The position numbers and the translations under genes are program-made. A stretch of DNA of 64,000 nucleotides from an uncultured Lachnospiraceae bacterium (GTDB lineage Bacteria > Bacillota > Clostridia > Lachnospirales > Lachnospiraceae): assembly GCA_910578175.1 (NCBI GenBank), contig CAJTPF010000003.1:91595-155594 (forward strand). The letters are read 5' to 3'. The first letter of the stretch is position 1. Every line of letters begins with the position of its first letter. Positions 6,522-16,183 of this stretch are shown piece by piece. The notes beneath the pieces are model-generated. The model saw only the letters and a list, made by a program, of their open reading frames with translations. It had not been told where the DNA came from and searched no databases.

Positions 6522-9299
6522 TTATAAGAAATCTTCCTCTGTCAGTACTCCCATTCCTAATTTATTCTTTTTCAGTTTTCCGATGAATTTACCTATGGTA
6601 AACCGGTTGGCATGATCAATGGCATCATCGATCACTTCTTCCACTTCTTCAAAGGTCATTCCCTGGTTTCTTCCGCTGATATCATCAATTTTAGCATATA
6701 ATGCCAAAATACCAATATCATCAATGGTATAATGTTCCCGTTCGGCATATGCTTTAGCAACTTTAACCAGATCGTTGATCCCAAATTCCATGATATCTAC
6801 ACGATTGTTAAACAATTCCTTCAGTTCCGGCGTATTATCCAGCATTCTGTCTATGGCCGCCTTATCATCCTCCAGAATGATCAGCATTTCTTCCGTATAG
6901 GATTTCATAACGGTCATAAGATCGGTCAGAGTATTCGGCATCAGATTTCCGGCCTGCTCTATGATCAGATCGGTTCCGAGAATCTGCATCATCGCAGTGG
7001 ATACACCGCGTTTGTTTAACGCCGTGGCTTTTACCTTGGCAACTTTTCTGCGCTTTCTCTTTCTTCCTCTGTTGGCGGCTTTGATGATACTCAGACCCAA
7101 AGCGGTCTTTCCGACTTTAGCGCTTCCGGTGATTATCACATTGTTGGATTTGGACGTTCCGTCCATTACAAAATTATTGATCAGGTTATTCAATGTGTCC
7201 GCAATCTTTTCTTCCATTCCTTCAAAAGTAAGAAAATCTCCAAACATGTTTTTAAATATTTCCGGTATCTTATGCACGGATAATGACTGCAGATCCAGCT
7301 CTTTTGATTTTCTGGCGACTGCCGGTCCTGCTGCCTCAGGGACCGTATCCTGTTTCTCATCATTATAAACAGCCGGTTCCGTCTGTTGCTTTTCGTTCAA
7401 TGCTTCTTCCTCTTCAGCTGCCATCTCTGCCTTCACAGCTTCAATGGCTTCCGCCATTTTAGCCGTATTCATGGTTTCTTCTTTTCTGCGCTCATATTCT
7501 GTCAGAACTTCTTCAATGGTCATTTGTCCCTCAATCTGCTCGTTTATTTCCATCGGATCATCCAGATCGACGTCTTCTTCCATGGATACCTTGGAAAATA
7601 ATTCCTTCTGTCTTGCAAGCACACGGCTGATGGCTTCCCTGTCTATGACTTTGGTCCGTTCCAGGTTGATATCTCCGGATGAAATGTCCGTTTCACGGGA
7701 TTTAGGAATATCTGTTTTCTCCGATACGGCAGATTCGGTAACTTCTTCTACCAGAGTCTGCTCCGGTACGTCGGATTTTCTCCCTTCCTGTTCCACGGTC
7801 TGTTGCTGTATATCATCCGCACTTTCCGCTTTTACCGTTCCGGGTTCCTCCGTCTGTAATTCCTCTGCTTTCGGTTCTGTCGGTTCAGCAGTATTTGGCT
7901 CAAACGGATTTCTGGCTTCTTCCGGCTTCAAAGATTCCATATCCATGATTTTTTCCATACTGACAGCCAGTGCTGCCTGAATATTGGCAGTATCATAAAT
8001 ATTATTTTCCGGTTTTTTGATCTGAAAATTGATCTCATCTATATCAATTTCTGCCGTTTTAGTAAGCTCTTCGCCAATATGACTGCATTTCCCGTCTTTT
8101 TTCTCATCAAACTCAAAGATCTCGATAACGTCTTTTGGAACGATTTCCGCAGTTCCTTTTAATATATCCTCTTCTTCCATCTGCCGGCTGATTTCTTCTC
8201 CTGACAGCCCGGCATAGATATCATCCTCATTTTCCTCATCATCGACATCAATATCGGATTCTGATATATTCTCATATATAGTGGCCTTTTCTGCTGCCTG
8301 TGCTTTTAACTGTGCATCCCTGGCCAGCCGTTTTGCCACTTCTGCAGCTTTCTGTGCCTCATATGCAGCTTTTTCTGCCGCTTTGATCGCCTCTAACGCG
8401 GCATTTACGGCGTTGGCATCCGTATCATCTGCCAATGCGGCATCTATTTTTTCCTGAACGGACAAATCCTGCTCTTCCGGCGCTGCCACAGCTTTCTCCT
8501 GCTGTTCCGCCGCCTCCGGTCCTCCGCTTTCTTCCATCAGATTATCCAATCCTTTAAGAATCCCTGTTATACCTTCTACAGTTCTTTCTTTTTCACGTAT
8601 GCTGCCTTTTAAGATAATATTCTGCAATGTATTATCGCTTACCGGCTGTTTTGATTCTTCGGGAACTTCGTCTGTAACAGATGTGTTCTCATTCACTTTT
8701 TCCACGGAAACCTGCGGCTGAACCGTGGTCTTCTTATGCAGCATCTTCAGTTTCATGGCTTTTTCCACATATTTTCCGCCGTTAAACCAAACGATGATAT
8801 CATCGCACATGGATACGCACTTATCTACATACCCTGCATCATGATATAATTTTGCCAGTTCATACTGCCATCTCTCATCTTTTTCCACTTCCACATAAGC
8901 TTCCAGAATACTGATCAGTATATCCGTGTCTTCTCCTTTGGCTTTGGCTATCCTGTATTTTAAGATATACTGAGCCACATCCATCGGGGACATCTCTACA
9001 AAATCCTGATAAAATTCATCCGCCTCCACAAAATCCCTGGTACGAAGGGATAATATAGTCAGACGGTATGCCAGCTGACGCCCCAGCGGAGAACGCTCAT
9101 AGGCGATCAGCAATATTTCCTTTGCCTTGCTGTATTCCTTATTATTTTCATAAACGTCCGCCACTCTGGATATCATGGAGTTATCCTTCACTTTTCTCCA
9201 GTCAATCTCATCTGCAATCTTGGCTGCCGCTTCGTATTCCTTATGACTATATAACTTCCTGATCTGGTCTGATTTTACATTGTATTCATACTTATCCAA
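6522..9299 (-). CDS. TPR scaffold protein with a C-terminal P-loop ATPase-like domain
   Basis: About 925 residues in three parts. Residues 1-190 form helical TPR-like repeats. Residues 200-680 are a very acidic, Glu/Ala-rich low-complexity region with coiled-coil stretches. Residues 690-925 hold a P-loop domain with Walker A GSAKVGKTAL and a Walker B-like LIILEDD. It then has NNRVDIMEFG and an ALYAKIDD helical segment reminiscent of CbbX/SpoVK-type AAA+ proteins. An unusual basic patch (GRKRKRRKVAKVK) follows Walker A. I chose TTG at 9299 because AATGAGG sits six bases before it and the product then begins MDKYEYN, as I recall for Lachnospiraceae homologues; ATG at 9311 is the alternative. 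Function unknown; a cytoplasmic ATP-dependent scaffold is inferred. Confidence 0.65.
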   Translation of the reverse strand: MDKYEYNVKSDQIRKLYSHKEYEAAAKIADEIDWRKVKDNSMISRVADVYENNKEYSKAKEILLIAYERSPLGRQLAYRLTILSLRTRDFVEADEFYQDFVEMSPMDVAQYILKYRIAKAKGEDTDILISILEAYVEVEKDERWQYELAKLYHDAGYVDKCVSMCDDIIVWFNGGKYVEKAMKLKMLHKKTTVQPQVSVEKVNENTSVTDEVPEESKQPVSDNTLQNIILKGSIREKERTVEGITGILKGLDNLMEESGGPEAAEQQEKAVAAPEEQDLSVQEKIDAALADDTDANAVNAALEAIKAAEKAAYEAQKAAEVAKRLARDAQLKAQAAEKATIYENISESDIDVDDEENEDDIYAGLSGEEISRQMEEEDILKGTAEIVPKDVIEIFEFDEKKDGKCSHIGEELTKTAEIDIDEINFQIKKPENNIYDTANIQAALAVSMEKIMDMESLKPEEARNPFEPNTAEPTEPKAEELQTEEPGTVKAESADDIQQQTVEQEGRKSDVPEQTLVEEVTESAVSEKTDIPKSRETDISSGDINLERTKVIDREAISRVLARQKELFSKVSMEEDVDLDDPMEINEQIEGQMTIEEVLTEYERRKEETMNTAKMAEAIEAVKAEMAAEEEEALNEKQQTEPAVYNDEKQDTVPEAAGPAVARKSKELDLQSLSVHKIPEIFKNMFGDFLTFEGMEEKIADTLNNLINNFVMDGTSKSNNVIITGSAKVGKTALGLSIIKAANRGRKRKRRKVAKVKATALNKRGVSTAMMQILGTDLIIEQAGNLMPNTLTDLMTVMKSYTEEMLIILEDDKAAIDRMLDNTPELKELFNNRVDIMEFGINDLVKVAKAYAEREHYTIDDIGILALYAKIDDISGRNQGMTFEEVEEVIDDAIDHANRFTIGKFIGKLKKNKLGMGVLTEEDFL

Positions 9300-9427
9300 A
9301 ACGCACCTCATTCCTGCACCGCTTTTGTTTTCCGATATTAAACATCCGACCTGTCCGCTGTGCCCAGGTCCCGACTGTACATACTTATTTAAAGTTTATC
9401 ACACCGATAAACAGATGTCAAAATAAA

Positions 9428-11341
9428 TTACGTCATATTCAGTTTTCCCGTGTATAATTGGTAGTATTTCCCTTTTTCCGCCAGCAGTTCCTCATGATTC
9501 CCCTTTTCAATGATCCGCCCCTGTTCCAGAACAATGATACAATCACTGTTTTTTACCGTAGACAGTCTGTGGGCAATCACAAATGTTGTCCTTCCTGCCA
9601 TCAGTTTATCCATTCCGTCCTGAACGATTTTCTCCGTTCTGGTATCAATAGAACTGGTGGCTTCATCCAGGATCAGTGCCGGCGGGTCTGCTACCGCTGC
9701 TCTGGCTATCGCCAGAAGCTGCCTCTGTCCCTGGCTTAAATTTGCTCCGTCCCCGGTAAGCATGGTATTGTATCCGTTTGGCAGATGTTTTATAAATCCG
9801 TGGGCATTTGCCAGCTTTGCCGCCGCGATCACTTCTTCGTCCGTGGCTTCCAGATTTCCATACCGTATATTTTCCATGACCGTATTGGTAAACAAATGGG
9901 TATCCTGAAGCACGATTCCCAGAGAACGTCTTAGATCCGCTTTCTTAATTTTATTTATATTGATTCCGTCGTACCGTATCTTGCCATCCTGAATATCATA
10001 AAACCGGTTGATCAGATTGGTGATCGTCGTCTTACCTGCACCGGTGGAACCCACAAAAGCTACTTTCTGTCCCGGCTTTGCATATAATCTTACATTGTGC
10101 AATACGATCTTATCGTCCCGGTATCCAAAATCTACATCGTTAAATACCACATCTCCCTTTAATTCCTTATATTCAACAGAACCGTCCGCCTGATGAACAT
10201 GTTTCCACGCCCATTTTCCGGTGCGTGTTTCGGATTCTGTCATCACTCCGTTTTCTTCCCTGATATTTACGAGACTGACATACCCGTCATCGGTTTCAGG
10301 CTGTTCATCCAGAAGGGCAAAGATACGCCCGGCGCCCGCCATGGCCATTACAATGCTGTTCAGCTGCTGGCTCACCTGATTGATAGGCATATTAAAGCTT
10401 TTATTAAAAGTCAGAAAACTGGCAAGACCGCCCAAAGTAAAACCGCCGATTCCATTCAGAGCCAAAACCCCTCCTACCATGGTGCATAATACATAACTGA
10501 TATTTCCCAACTGGGCAATAACCGGCGCCAGTACATTTGCAAACGTATTGGCCTTATCCGCACATTCGAACAAACGCTCATTTAATTTATCAAATTCGGC
10601 AATACTATCTTCCTCATGGCAAAATACTTTTATAACTTTCTGTCCGTCCATCATCTCTTCTATATATCCGTTTACCGCTCCAATGGCTTTCTGCTGTGCC
10701 ACAAAATATCTTCCGCTGAGTCCTGCCAGCTTTTTTGTGGCAGTCAGCATGATAACCACCATGAGCAGTGTCACGCCGGTCAGCGGTACGCTTAACAGCA
10801 ACATACTGATAAATACACTGACTATCGTGATCAGACCAGACAGCAGCTGCGGCATGCTCTGCCCTACCATCTGACGCAGGGTATCCGTATCATTGGTATA
10901 AATCGACATAATATCTCCATGAGCATGGGTATCAAAATATTTTACCGGAAGGCTTTCCATATGGGTAAACATATCGATTCTCAGATTGTTTAAAGTTCCC
11001 TGGCTGACATATATCATGATCCGGTTATACATATAGGTTGCAGCCACACCCACTCCGTAAAATGCGGCTACTTTTCCTATTGCATACAGCAGGCTGCCAA
11101 AATCAGGATGCTCGCTGCCGATCAGCGGAAGGATATATTCATCTACCAGGGTTTTCATAAACAGAGTTCCCTGCACGCTGGCCAGCACACTGATAAATAT
11201 ACCGATCACCACTGCTGCCAGATGCCATTTGTAATTTTTAAAGATATATTTCATCAGCCTCCGAAACACGGTTCCAAACGCTTTGTCTTTTGATACCCCT
11301 TCTTTTGCAGCTCCTGCTGCCGTTTTGTTTCCGCCTGCCAT
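9428..11341 (-). CDS. Heterodimeric ABC exporter subunit with the consensus ATPase site
   Basis: A 637-residue half-transporter with a type-1 exporter membrane domain (about 35-330). Its nucleotide-binding domain has Walker A GSTGAGKTT, signature LSQGQRQLLAIARA, Walker B ending LILDEATSSID (catalytic Glu present) and switch VIAHRLST (His present). A loop of about 50 residues before the NBD is longer than usual. ATG at 11341 lies one base after the partner gene stop, with GGAGG inside the partner's end; the frame runs further upstream but that part only overlaps the partner. The substrate is unknown; such pairs export lipids, peptides or drugs. Confidence 0.92.
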   Translation of the reverse strand: MAGGNKTAAGAAKEGVSKDKAFGTVFRRLMKYIFKNYKWHLAAVVIGIFISVLASVQGTLFMKTLVDEYILPLIGSEHPDFGSLLYAIGKVAAFYGVGVAATYMYNRIMIYVSQGTLNNLRIDMFTHMESLPVKYFDTHAHGDIMSIYTNDTDTLRQMVGQSMPQLLSGLITIVSVFISMLLLSVPLTGVTLLMVVIMLTATKKLAGLSGRYFVAQQKAIGAVNGYIEEMMDGQKVIKVFCHEEDSIAEFDKLNERLFECADKANTFANVLAPVIAQLGNISYVLCTMVGGVLALNGIGGFTLGGLASFLTFNKSFNMPINQVSQQLNSIVMAMAGAGRIFALLDEQPETDDGYVSLVNIREENGVMTESETRTGKWAWKHVHQADGSVEYKELKGDVVFNDVDFGYRDDKIVLHNVRLYAKPGQKVAFVGSTGAGKTTITNLINRFYDIQDGKIRYDGININKIKKADLRRSLGIVLQDTHLFTNTVMENIRYGNLEATDEEVIAAAKLANAHGFIKHLPNGYNTMLTGDGANLSQGQRQLLAIARAAVADPPALILDEATSSIDTRTEKIVQDGMDKLMAGRTTFVIAHRLSTVKNSDCIIVLEQGRIIEKGNHEELLAEKGKYYQLYTGKLNMT

Positions 11342-11342
11342 A

Positions 11343-13091
11343 TTACACACCTCCGTTCTGGTCAAAATCTCCGCTGCCTCCGGTTTGCGATTCGTAGACA
11401 TCTCTGTATATTTCATTGTCCATAAGCAGTTCATCATGAGTTCCCCAGCCGTTAATCCTGCCGTCTTCCATGACCAGAATATGATCGGCATTCCGTACGC
11501 TGGATACCCGTTGTGCAATGATCAGCTTGGTGGTTCCCGGAATATGGCCGGCAAATGCCTCCCGGATCTTTGCATCCGTAGCGGTATCCACCGCACTGGT
11601 GCTGTCATCCAGTATCAGGATCTTCGGCTTCTTCAGTAATGCCCTGGCAATACATAATCTTTGTTTTTGTCCGCCGGATACATTGGTACCGCCCTGCTCT
11701 ATATAAGTCTCATATTTATCCGGAAACTTCTCTATGAATTCATCGGCACAGGCAAGAATACAGGCCTGCTTACATTCTTCCTCCGAAGCGTTCTTATTTC
11801 CCCACCGAAGGTTATCCAATATGGTTCCACTGAACAATACATTTTTTTGTAGTACCACCGCCACCTCATTCCGAAGTACCTCCAGGTCATATTCCCTGAC
11901 GTCCCTTCCACCAACAGTCACGGTTCCTTTCGTAACGTCATACAGCCGGCTGATCAGGTTTACCAGACTGGTCTTGGCACTTCCGGTACCTCCGATAATG
12001 CCTATGGTTTCACCTGATCTGATCTGCAGGCTGATATCTTTTAATACCGGCTCATCACTGTCCTTACCGTAGCTGAATTCCACATTCCGGAATTCTATGC
12101 TGCCGTCTTTTACCTCCATGACCGGATTCTCCGGATCATGGATATCCGGCTTCTCATTCAGTATCTGTGTGATACGCTCCGCACTGGCAATACTCATAGT
12201 GATCATGACAAATACCATGGATAGCATCATTAAACTCATCAATATGTTCATGCAGTATGCCAGCAGACTCATCAGTTCTCCGGTTTCCAGATTTCCCGCC
12301 ACTATGGTCTTTGCACCCAGCCAGCTGATCAGCAGGATACAGCTGTATACGGTAAACTGCATTAGCGGCGCATTCCAAATGATGATTTTTTCTGCCTTTA
12401 TAAACATATTATATAAATTTGCGCTTGCCTTTGTAAAGATATTCTTCTCATGATCCTCTCGCACATAAGCCTTTACCACCCGGATGGCAGATACATTTTC
12501 CTGTACGCTTGCATTTAAATCATCATATTTCTGAAAGACCCTGCTGAAGTATTTATGGGCATTGCTCATGATCACTATCAAAAAAGCCCCCAGAATAATG
12601 ACCGCCGCCAGGTAAATACAGGCGAGTTTTGCATGAATAAAAAATGCCATGGTCATGGCACAGATCATACTGGCCGGCGCTCTCATACACATTCGCAGTA
12701 TCATCTGGTATGAATTCTGCAGATTAGTCACATCTGTAGTCAGACGTGTTACCAGTCCCGCCGTACTGTATCTGTCAATGTTTGAAAAAGAAAATGTCTG
12801 GATATTTTCATACATCGCCTTCCGCAGATTCTTAGCAAATCCGGCAGAAGCCCTTGCTCCGTACTTTCCGCCCATAACGCCGGCAAATAATCCCAATACT
12901 GCCACTATGGTCATTCCTGTTCCCGTCAGATAAATATGTTTCATGTTTCCGCGGTTTACCCCGTCATCTATGATGGAAGCCATCATAAGCGGAATAATGG
13001 TCTCCATGATAACTTCCAAAAGCATAAAGACCGGGGTCAGTATGGAATCCCGTTTATATTCTTTAATTTGTGCAGCTAATGTCTTTAACAT
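11343..13091 (-). CDS. Heterodimeric ABC exporter subunit with a degenerate ATPase site
   Basis: A 582-residue half-transporter, first gene of the exporter operon. The membrane domain covers about residues 10-310. The NBD has Walker A GGTGSAKTS (Ala where Gly is usual) and a good signature VSGGQKQRLCIARALL. After Walker B, however, it reads LILDDSTSAVD (Asp instead of catalytic Glu), and the switch region reads IIAQRVSS (Gln instead of His). This is the pattern of asymmetric exporters such as TM287/288, in which one site binds but barely hydrolyses ATP. It must pair with the downstream subunit. The start has GGAGG-like sequence just upstream. Confidence 0.92.
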   Translation of the reverse strand: MLKTLAAQIKEYKRDSILTPVFMLLEVIMETIIPLMMASIIDDGVNRGNMKHIYLTGTGMTIVAVLGLFAGVMGGKYGARASAGFAKNLRKAMYENIQTFSFSNIDRYSTAGLVTRLTTDVTNLQNSYQMILRMCMRAPASMICAMTMAFFIHAKLACIYLAAVIILGAFLIVIMSNAHKYFSRVFQKYDDLNASVQENVSAIRVVKAYVREDHEKNIFTKASANLYNMFIKAEKIIIWNAPLMQFTVYSCILLISWLGAKTIVAGNLETGELMSLLAYCMNILMSLMMLSMVFVMITMSIASAERITQILNEKPDIHDPENPVMEVKDGSIEFRNVEFSYGKDSDEPVLKDISLQIRSGETIGIIGGTGSAKTSLVNLISRLYDVTKGTVTVGGRDVREYDLEVLRNEVAVVLQKNVLFSGTILDNLRWGNKNASEEECKQACILACADEFIEKFPDKYETYIEQGGTNVSGGQKQRLCIARALLKKPKILILDDSTSAVDTATDAKIREAFAGHIPGTTKLIIAQRVSSVRNADHILVMEDGRINGWGTHDELLMDNEIYRDVYESQTGGSGDFDQNGGV

Positions 13092-13122
13092 CTGAACCTC
13101 CTATTGCAGCTAAAGATAGCAT

Positions 13123-13157
13123 AACCCGCCGGTCATACAGGGATTGACCAGCGGGTA
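13123..13157. promoter_or_regulatory. Hairpin upstream of the ABC exporter operon
   Basis: ACCCGCCGGTCA pairs imperfectly with TGACCAGCGGGT around a nine-base loop. There is no T run on either side, so it may be a leader structure of the exporter operon or a weak terminator of the small Cys-repeat gene. Confidence 0.4.
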
Positions 13158-13251
13158 TTCTATGTTTTCGGTTTGTCGGTAAACAGTTTAGCACAAGATT
13201 CGGCAATTGTCAAAACAATCGTGGAATATAGGATTATTGCAGTAAACCTTT

Positions 13252-13500
13252 CTATTTTTCGTTCGGACACTTATGCAATTGTTTCATATTGCAATCCTGT
13301 ATCCTTCCGGCACTGCATGAAACCAATTCTCCTTTATAAAAACAAAAACCATTTGCTTTTTTTATCTTTTCCTGTACAATCTTCTGTTCATCCATGATAC
13401 AGGATCTTACCTGTTTCATATTGCAGTCCTGTACCCGGCCCGGGATACAATCCACTAATTCACCTTTTAAAAAACAAAAACTTTTTGCTTCATTACTCAT
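13252..13500 (-). CDS. Small protein with two Cys4 repeats, unknown function
   Basis: An 82-residue protein that is almost wholly two copies of one 28-residue unit: C-F-x-K-G-E-L-V-x-C, then G-R-x-Q-D-C-N-M-K-Q, then C. Each unit has four cysteines spaced C-x8-C-x7-C-x7-C, eight in total, joined by a charged helix (about residues 36-48). It has no signal peptide. The regular cysteines suggest metal binding or a disulfide-poor cytoplasmic zinc module. It lies downstream of recR in the same direction and upstream of the ABC exporter. I do not recognise the family. The repeat symmetry and the intact frame support a real gene. Confidence 0.65.
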   Translation of the reverse strand: MSNEAKSFCFLKGELVDCIPGRVQDCNMKQVRSCIMDEQKIVQEKIKKANGFCFYKGELVSCSAGRIQDCNMKQLHKCPNEK

Positions 13501-13547
13501 ATAACTCTATCATGCCTTTCCATTACTTTGTGATCAACTGATAACAA

Positions 13548-14147
13548 TCATTTCATCAGAACTCTTCCCTCTAATGCTTTCAGTAATGTTACAGAATCTA
13601 TATATTCCAAGTCTCCGCCTACCGGAACGCCGCTTGCGATCCTGGTGACTTTTATCTCCATGGGCCTGATTAATTTGCTGATATATACGGCTGTTGTTTC
13701 ACCTTCCAAACTGGAATTTGTAGACACTATAACTTCATCTATATCCCCTTTTAATCTTTCAATCAACTCTTTTAATTTAATATCATTCGGACCTATCCCA
13801 AGCATCGGTGAGATAGCTCCGTGCAATACATGATATACACCGTTATACTGTCCAGTCTTTTCATATGCCGCCAGGTCTCTGGTGTTCTCCACTACCATGA
13901 TGGTTTTATGATCCCGTTTTGCACTTTTACAGATCGGACATAATTCTTCATCCGTCAATGTATAACATTCTCTGCAGTAACAGACATTTTCTTTGGCAGA
14001 GGATATGGCGCCGGTCAGTGCAGCAACCTGTTCCTTAGACATATTGATGATATGAAAAGCAAGACGTGCCGCTGATTTACTGCCGATTCCCGGTAATCTG
14101 GAAAATTCTTCTATCAGCTTCGATATATGACTGCTGTAGTAATCCAT
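13548..14147 (-). CDS. recR: Recombination mediator RecR
   Basis: A 199-residue protein, full length for RecR. It has an N-terminal helix-hairpin-helix (EEFSRLPGIGSKSAARLAFHI), a C4 zinc finger (CYCRECYTLTDEELCPIC, about 57-74) and a Toprim domain starting at VVENTRDL. It ends with the family-typical GVPVGGDLEYID segment. RecR works with RecO and RecF to load RecA on gapped DNA. It sits in the classic dnaX-ybaB-recR order, 45 bp after ybaB. Confidence 0.97.
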   Translation of the reverse strand: MDYYSSHISKLIEEFSRLPGIGSKSAARLAFHIINMSKEQVAALTGAISSAKENVCYCRECYTLTDEELCPICKSAKRDHKTIMVVENTRDLAAYEKTGQYNGVYHVLHGAISPMLGIGPNDIKLKELIERLKGDIDEVIVSTNSSLEGETTAVYISKLIRPMEIKVTRIASGVPVGGDLEYIDSVTLLKALEGRVLMK

Positions 14148-14192
14148 TTTGTTACTTCCTCTCTAAATCATCCCAACGGATCTCTTCTGCTT

Positions 14193-14546
14193 TTAGAACG
14201 GGAATCCTCCGCCTAATCCTCCAAGTCCTCCGGTAATCTTAGACATTTCCTTACTGGACAGTTCATCCATCTCTCTCAGCGCCTCATTCGTCGCTGCCAT
14301 AATCAGGTCTTCCAACATCTCAATGTCGTCGGGATCCACGACTTCCTCTGACAGTTTGATCTTTACAACTTCTTTTTTACCAGAGACAGTAACTTCTACC
14401 GCACCGCCTCCCGCAGATGCCGTTATCTCTTTCTCTTCCAGTTCTTTCGTGGTTTCTTCCATCTGTTTCTGCATTCTCTGGGCCTGCTTCATCAGATTAT
14501 TCATATTTCCCGGCATACCTCCCGGAAATCCTCCTCTTTTTGCCAT
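14193..14546 (-). CDS. ybaB: YbaB/EbfC-family nucleoid-associated protein
   Basis: A 117-residue protein with a Gly/Met-rich N-terminus (GGFPGGMPGNMNNLMKQAQ), a helix of KQMEETTKELEE type and the conserved strand VEVTVSGKKEVVKIKL. The EALREMDELSS helix ends in a Gly-rich tail. Family members are homodimers that bind DNA and bend it. The gene follows dnaX by 25 bp, as in most bacteria, with a GGAGG site. Confidence 0.95.
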   Translation of the reverse strand: MAKRGGFPGGMPGNMNNLMKQAQRMQKQMEETTKELEEKEITASAGGGAVEVTVSGKKEVVKIKLSEEVVDPDDIEMLEDLIMAATNEALREMDELSSKEMSKITGGLGGLGGGFPF

Positions 14547-14571
14547 GATATCACATCCTCCTTTATATTAT

Positions 14572-16182
14572 TCAGATAAATTCTTCTTCGTCATCCTCAT
14601 CGGACTCTTCTATTTTAAAATTAATTGCTTCTTCTGTCAAACTCAAATACTCTTTGTCGAAATCTGATCCACGGGCCAGCAGCCGCAGTTCCACATCTAC
14701 TTCCCGATGGATGGTATCCGCAATGGTCTGTTTTACCAATTCGATATTTTCCGGCTTATTGTCCTGCTGCCAGTCGATATCCGAATCATAAACAACGCAT
14801 AATCTGGAATTTTCATCAATACTCAGCCTGTTTTTCCTCAGACATACCCCCAGATGTCCGTCAATCTTCCTTGCGATATCAAACCATCTCTCCGCTATCT
14901 TCTGCACTTCTTCCGGAACGGCTCTCTGCAGCTTCGGCTCCTCCGTTCTCAAAGGCTCTGCCGTTTGTTCCCCTTTTCCTTCGGCATTCCCCGTCATATG
15001 AAGCGGCATCCGGGTCTGAAATGGAATTCCTTCCTCCAGTTTCTTTTCGATATTGGTGATCCGGTTTTTCAGTGAATCAAAATTTGTCTCCATGGCAGGC
15101 TGAGTCAGTTTGATCAGGGCAATCTCGATCAATACCCTCTTTTGCGCTGCAAACCGGATCTGATTGGTCAGTTCCGACAACACGCGGATATACCGCATGA
15201 TCACATCCGGATCCAGTTGTTCTGCTTCTTGTTTCAGCCGCTCCATTTTTTCAGCGGACATATCAATGATTTCTTCTGCACCATCGGATGTCTTTACCAA
15301 TAGAAGATTACGGAGATACCATGTAAAGTCTGTCACAAACTGGGACAGATCCCTTCCCAGATTTACCATCTCTTCCAGTTGTTCAATACAGCCGATGCTG
15401 TTTCCTGCCATCACATTTTCCAGCATAACGCTGAATACATCCGTATCTACCGCCCCCAGGATATCCAGCGCTTTTTCATAAGTCAGCTCCTGCCCCATAC
15501 AGAATGCATCGCACTGGTCCAGCAGACTCAGTGCATCCCGCATGGAACCGTCGGCAGATTTGGCAATAAAGCGCAGGGCCTTATCTTCTGCTCTCATATG
15601 CTCTATATCTGCCAGTTCCCTTAACCTCTCCTGGATGGTATCAATAGAAATATGTTTAAAATCATACCGCTGGCATCTGGATAAGATGGTGATCGGCAGT
15701 TTGTGGACTTCTGTGGTGGCCAGTATGAACATCACATATTCCGGCGGTTCTTCCAGTGTTTTCAGCAATGCATTAAAAGCACTTGTGGATAACATATGCA
15801 CTTCATCTACGATATAGACCTTGTACCGTCCTTCGGTAGGCCGGTACTGTACTTCATCTATAATCTGGCGGATATCCTCTACGCCGTTATTGGATGCCGC
15901 ATCCATTTCAATGACATTCATGGAAGTTCCGGCGCTGATACTCTTGCACATACTACACTGGTTACATGGATTTCCGTTTACCGGATGTTCGCAGTTCACC
16001 GCCCTTGCAAATATTTTGGCGATCGTAGTCTTACCGGTCCCGCGGGTTCCGCAGAACAGATATGCATGTCCCATCCTTCCGGATCTTATCTGATTGCCCA
16101 GCGTAGTTGTGATATGCTCCTGTCCTTTGACATCTTCATAGGTGTCGGGACGAAATTTACGATATAATGCTGTATACGACAT
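14572..16182 (-). CDS. dnaX: DNA polymerase III subunit gamma/tau
   Basis: A 536-residue clamp-loader ATPase. Visible motifs are YRKFRPDTYEDV at the N-terminus, Walker A GTRGTGKTT (about 45-53), the four-Cys zinc site CEHPVNGNPCNQCSMC, DEVHMLS (Walker B), and the sensor/arginine finger region TTEVHKLPITILSRCQR. The C-terminal third is the variable tau extension ending in an acidic tail. ATG at 16182 is chosen because GGAG sits six bases upstream. An alternative TTG at 16194 would place the ribosome site inside the coding region. It begins one base after the pfkA stop, so the two are coupled. Confidence 0.96.
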   Translation of the reverse strand: MSYTALYRKFRPDTYEDVKGQEHITTTLGNQIRSGRMGHAYLFCGTRGTGKTTIAKIFARAVNCEHPVNGNPCNQCSMCKSISAGTSMNVIEMDAASNNGVEDIRQIIDEVQYRPTEGRYKVYIVDEVHMLSTSAFNALLKTLEEPPEYVMFILATTEVHKLPITILSRCQRYDFKHISIDTIQERLRELADIEHMRAEDKALRFIAKSADGSMRDALSLLDQCDAFCMGQELTYEKALDILGAVDTDVFSVMLENVMAGNSIGCIEQLEEMVNLGRDLSQFVTDFTWYLRNLLLVKTSDGAEEIIDMSAEKMERLKQEAEQLDPDVIMRYIRVLSELTNQIRFAAQKRVLIEIALIKLTQPAMETNFDSLKNRITNIEKKLEEGIPFQTRMPLHMTGNAEGKGEQTAEPLRTEEPKLQRAVPEEVQKIAERWFDIARKIDGHLGVCLRKNRLSIDENSRLCVVYDSDIDWQQDNKPENIELVKQTIADTIHREVDVELRLLARGSDFDKEYLSLTEEAINFKIEESDEDDEEEFI

Positions 16183-16183
16183 C

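Noticed and set aside
11342..11518. 57-codon N-terminal extension of the second ABC subunit
   Set aside because: It lies entirely inside the partner gene. The Met codon at 11341 has GGAGG and follows the partner stop by one base.
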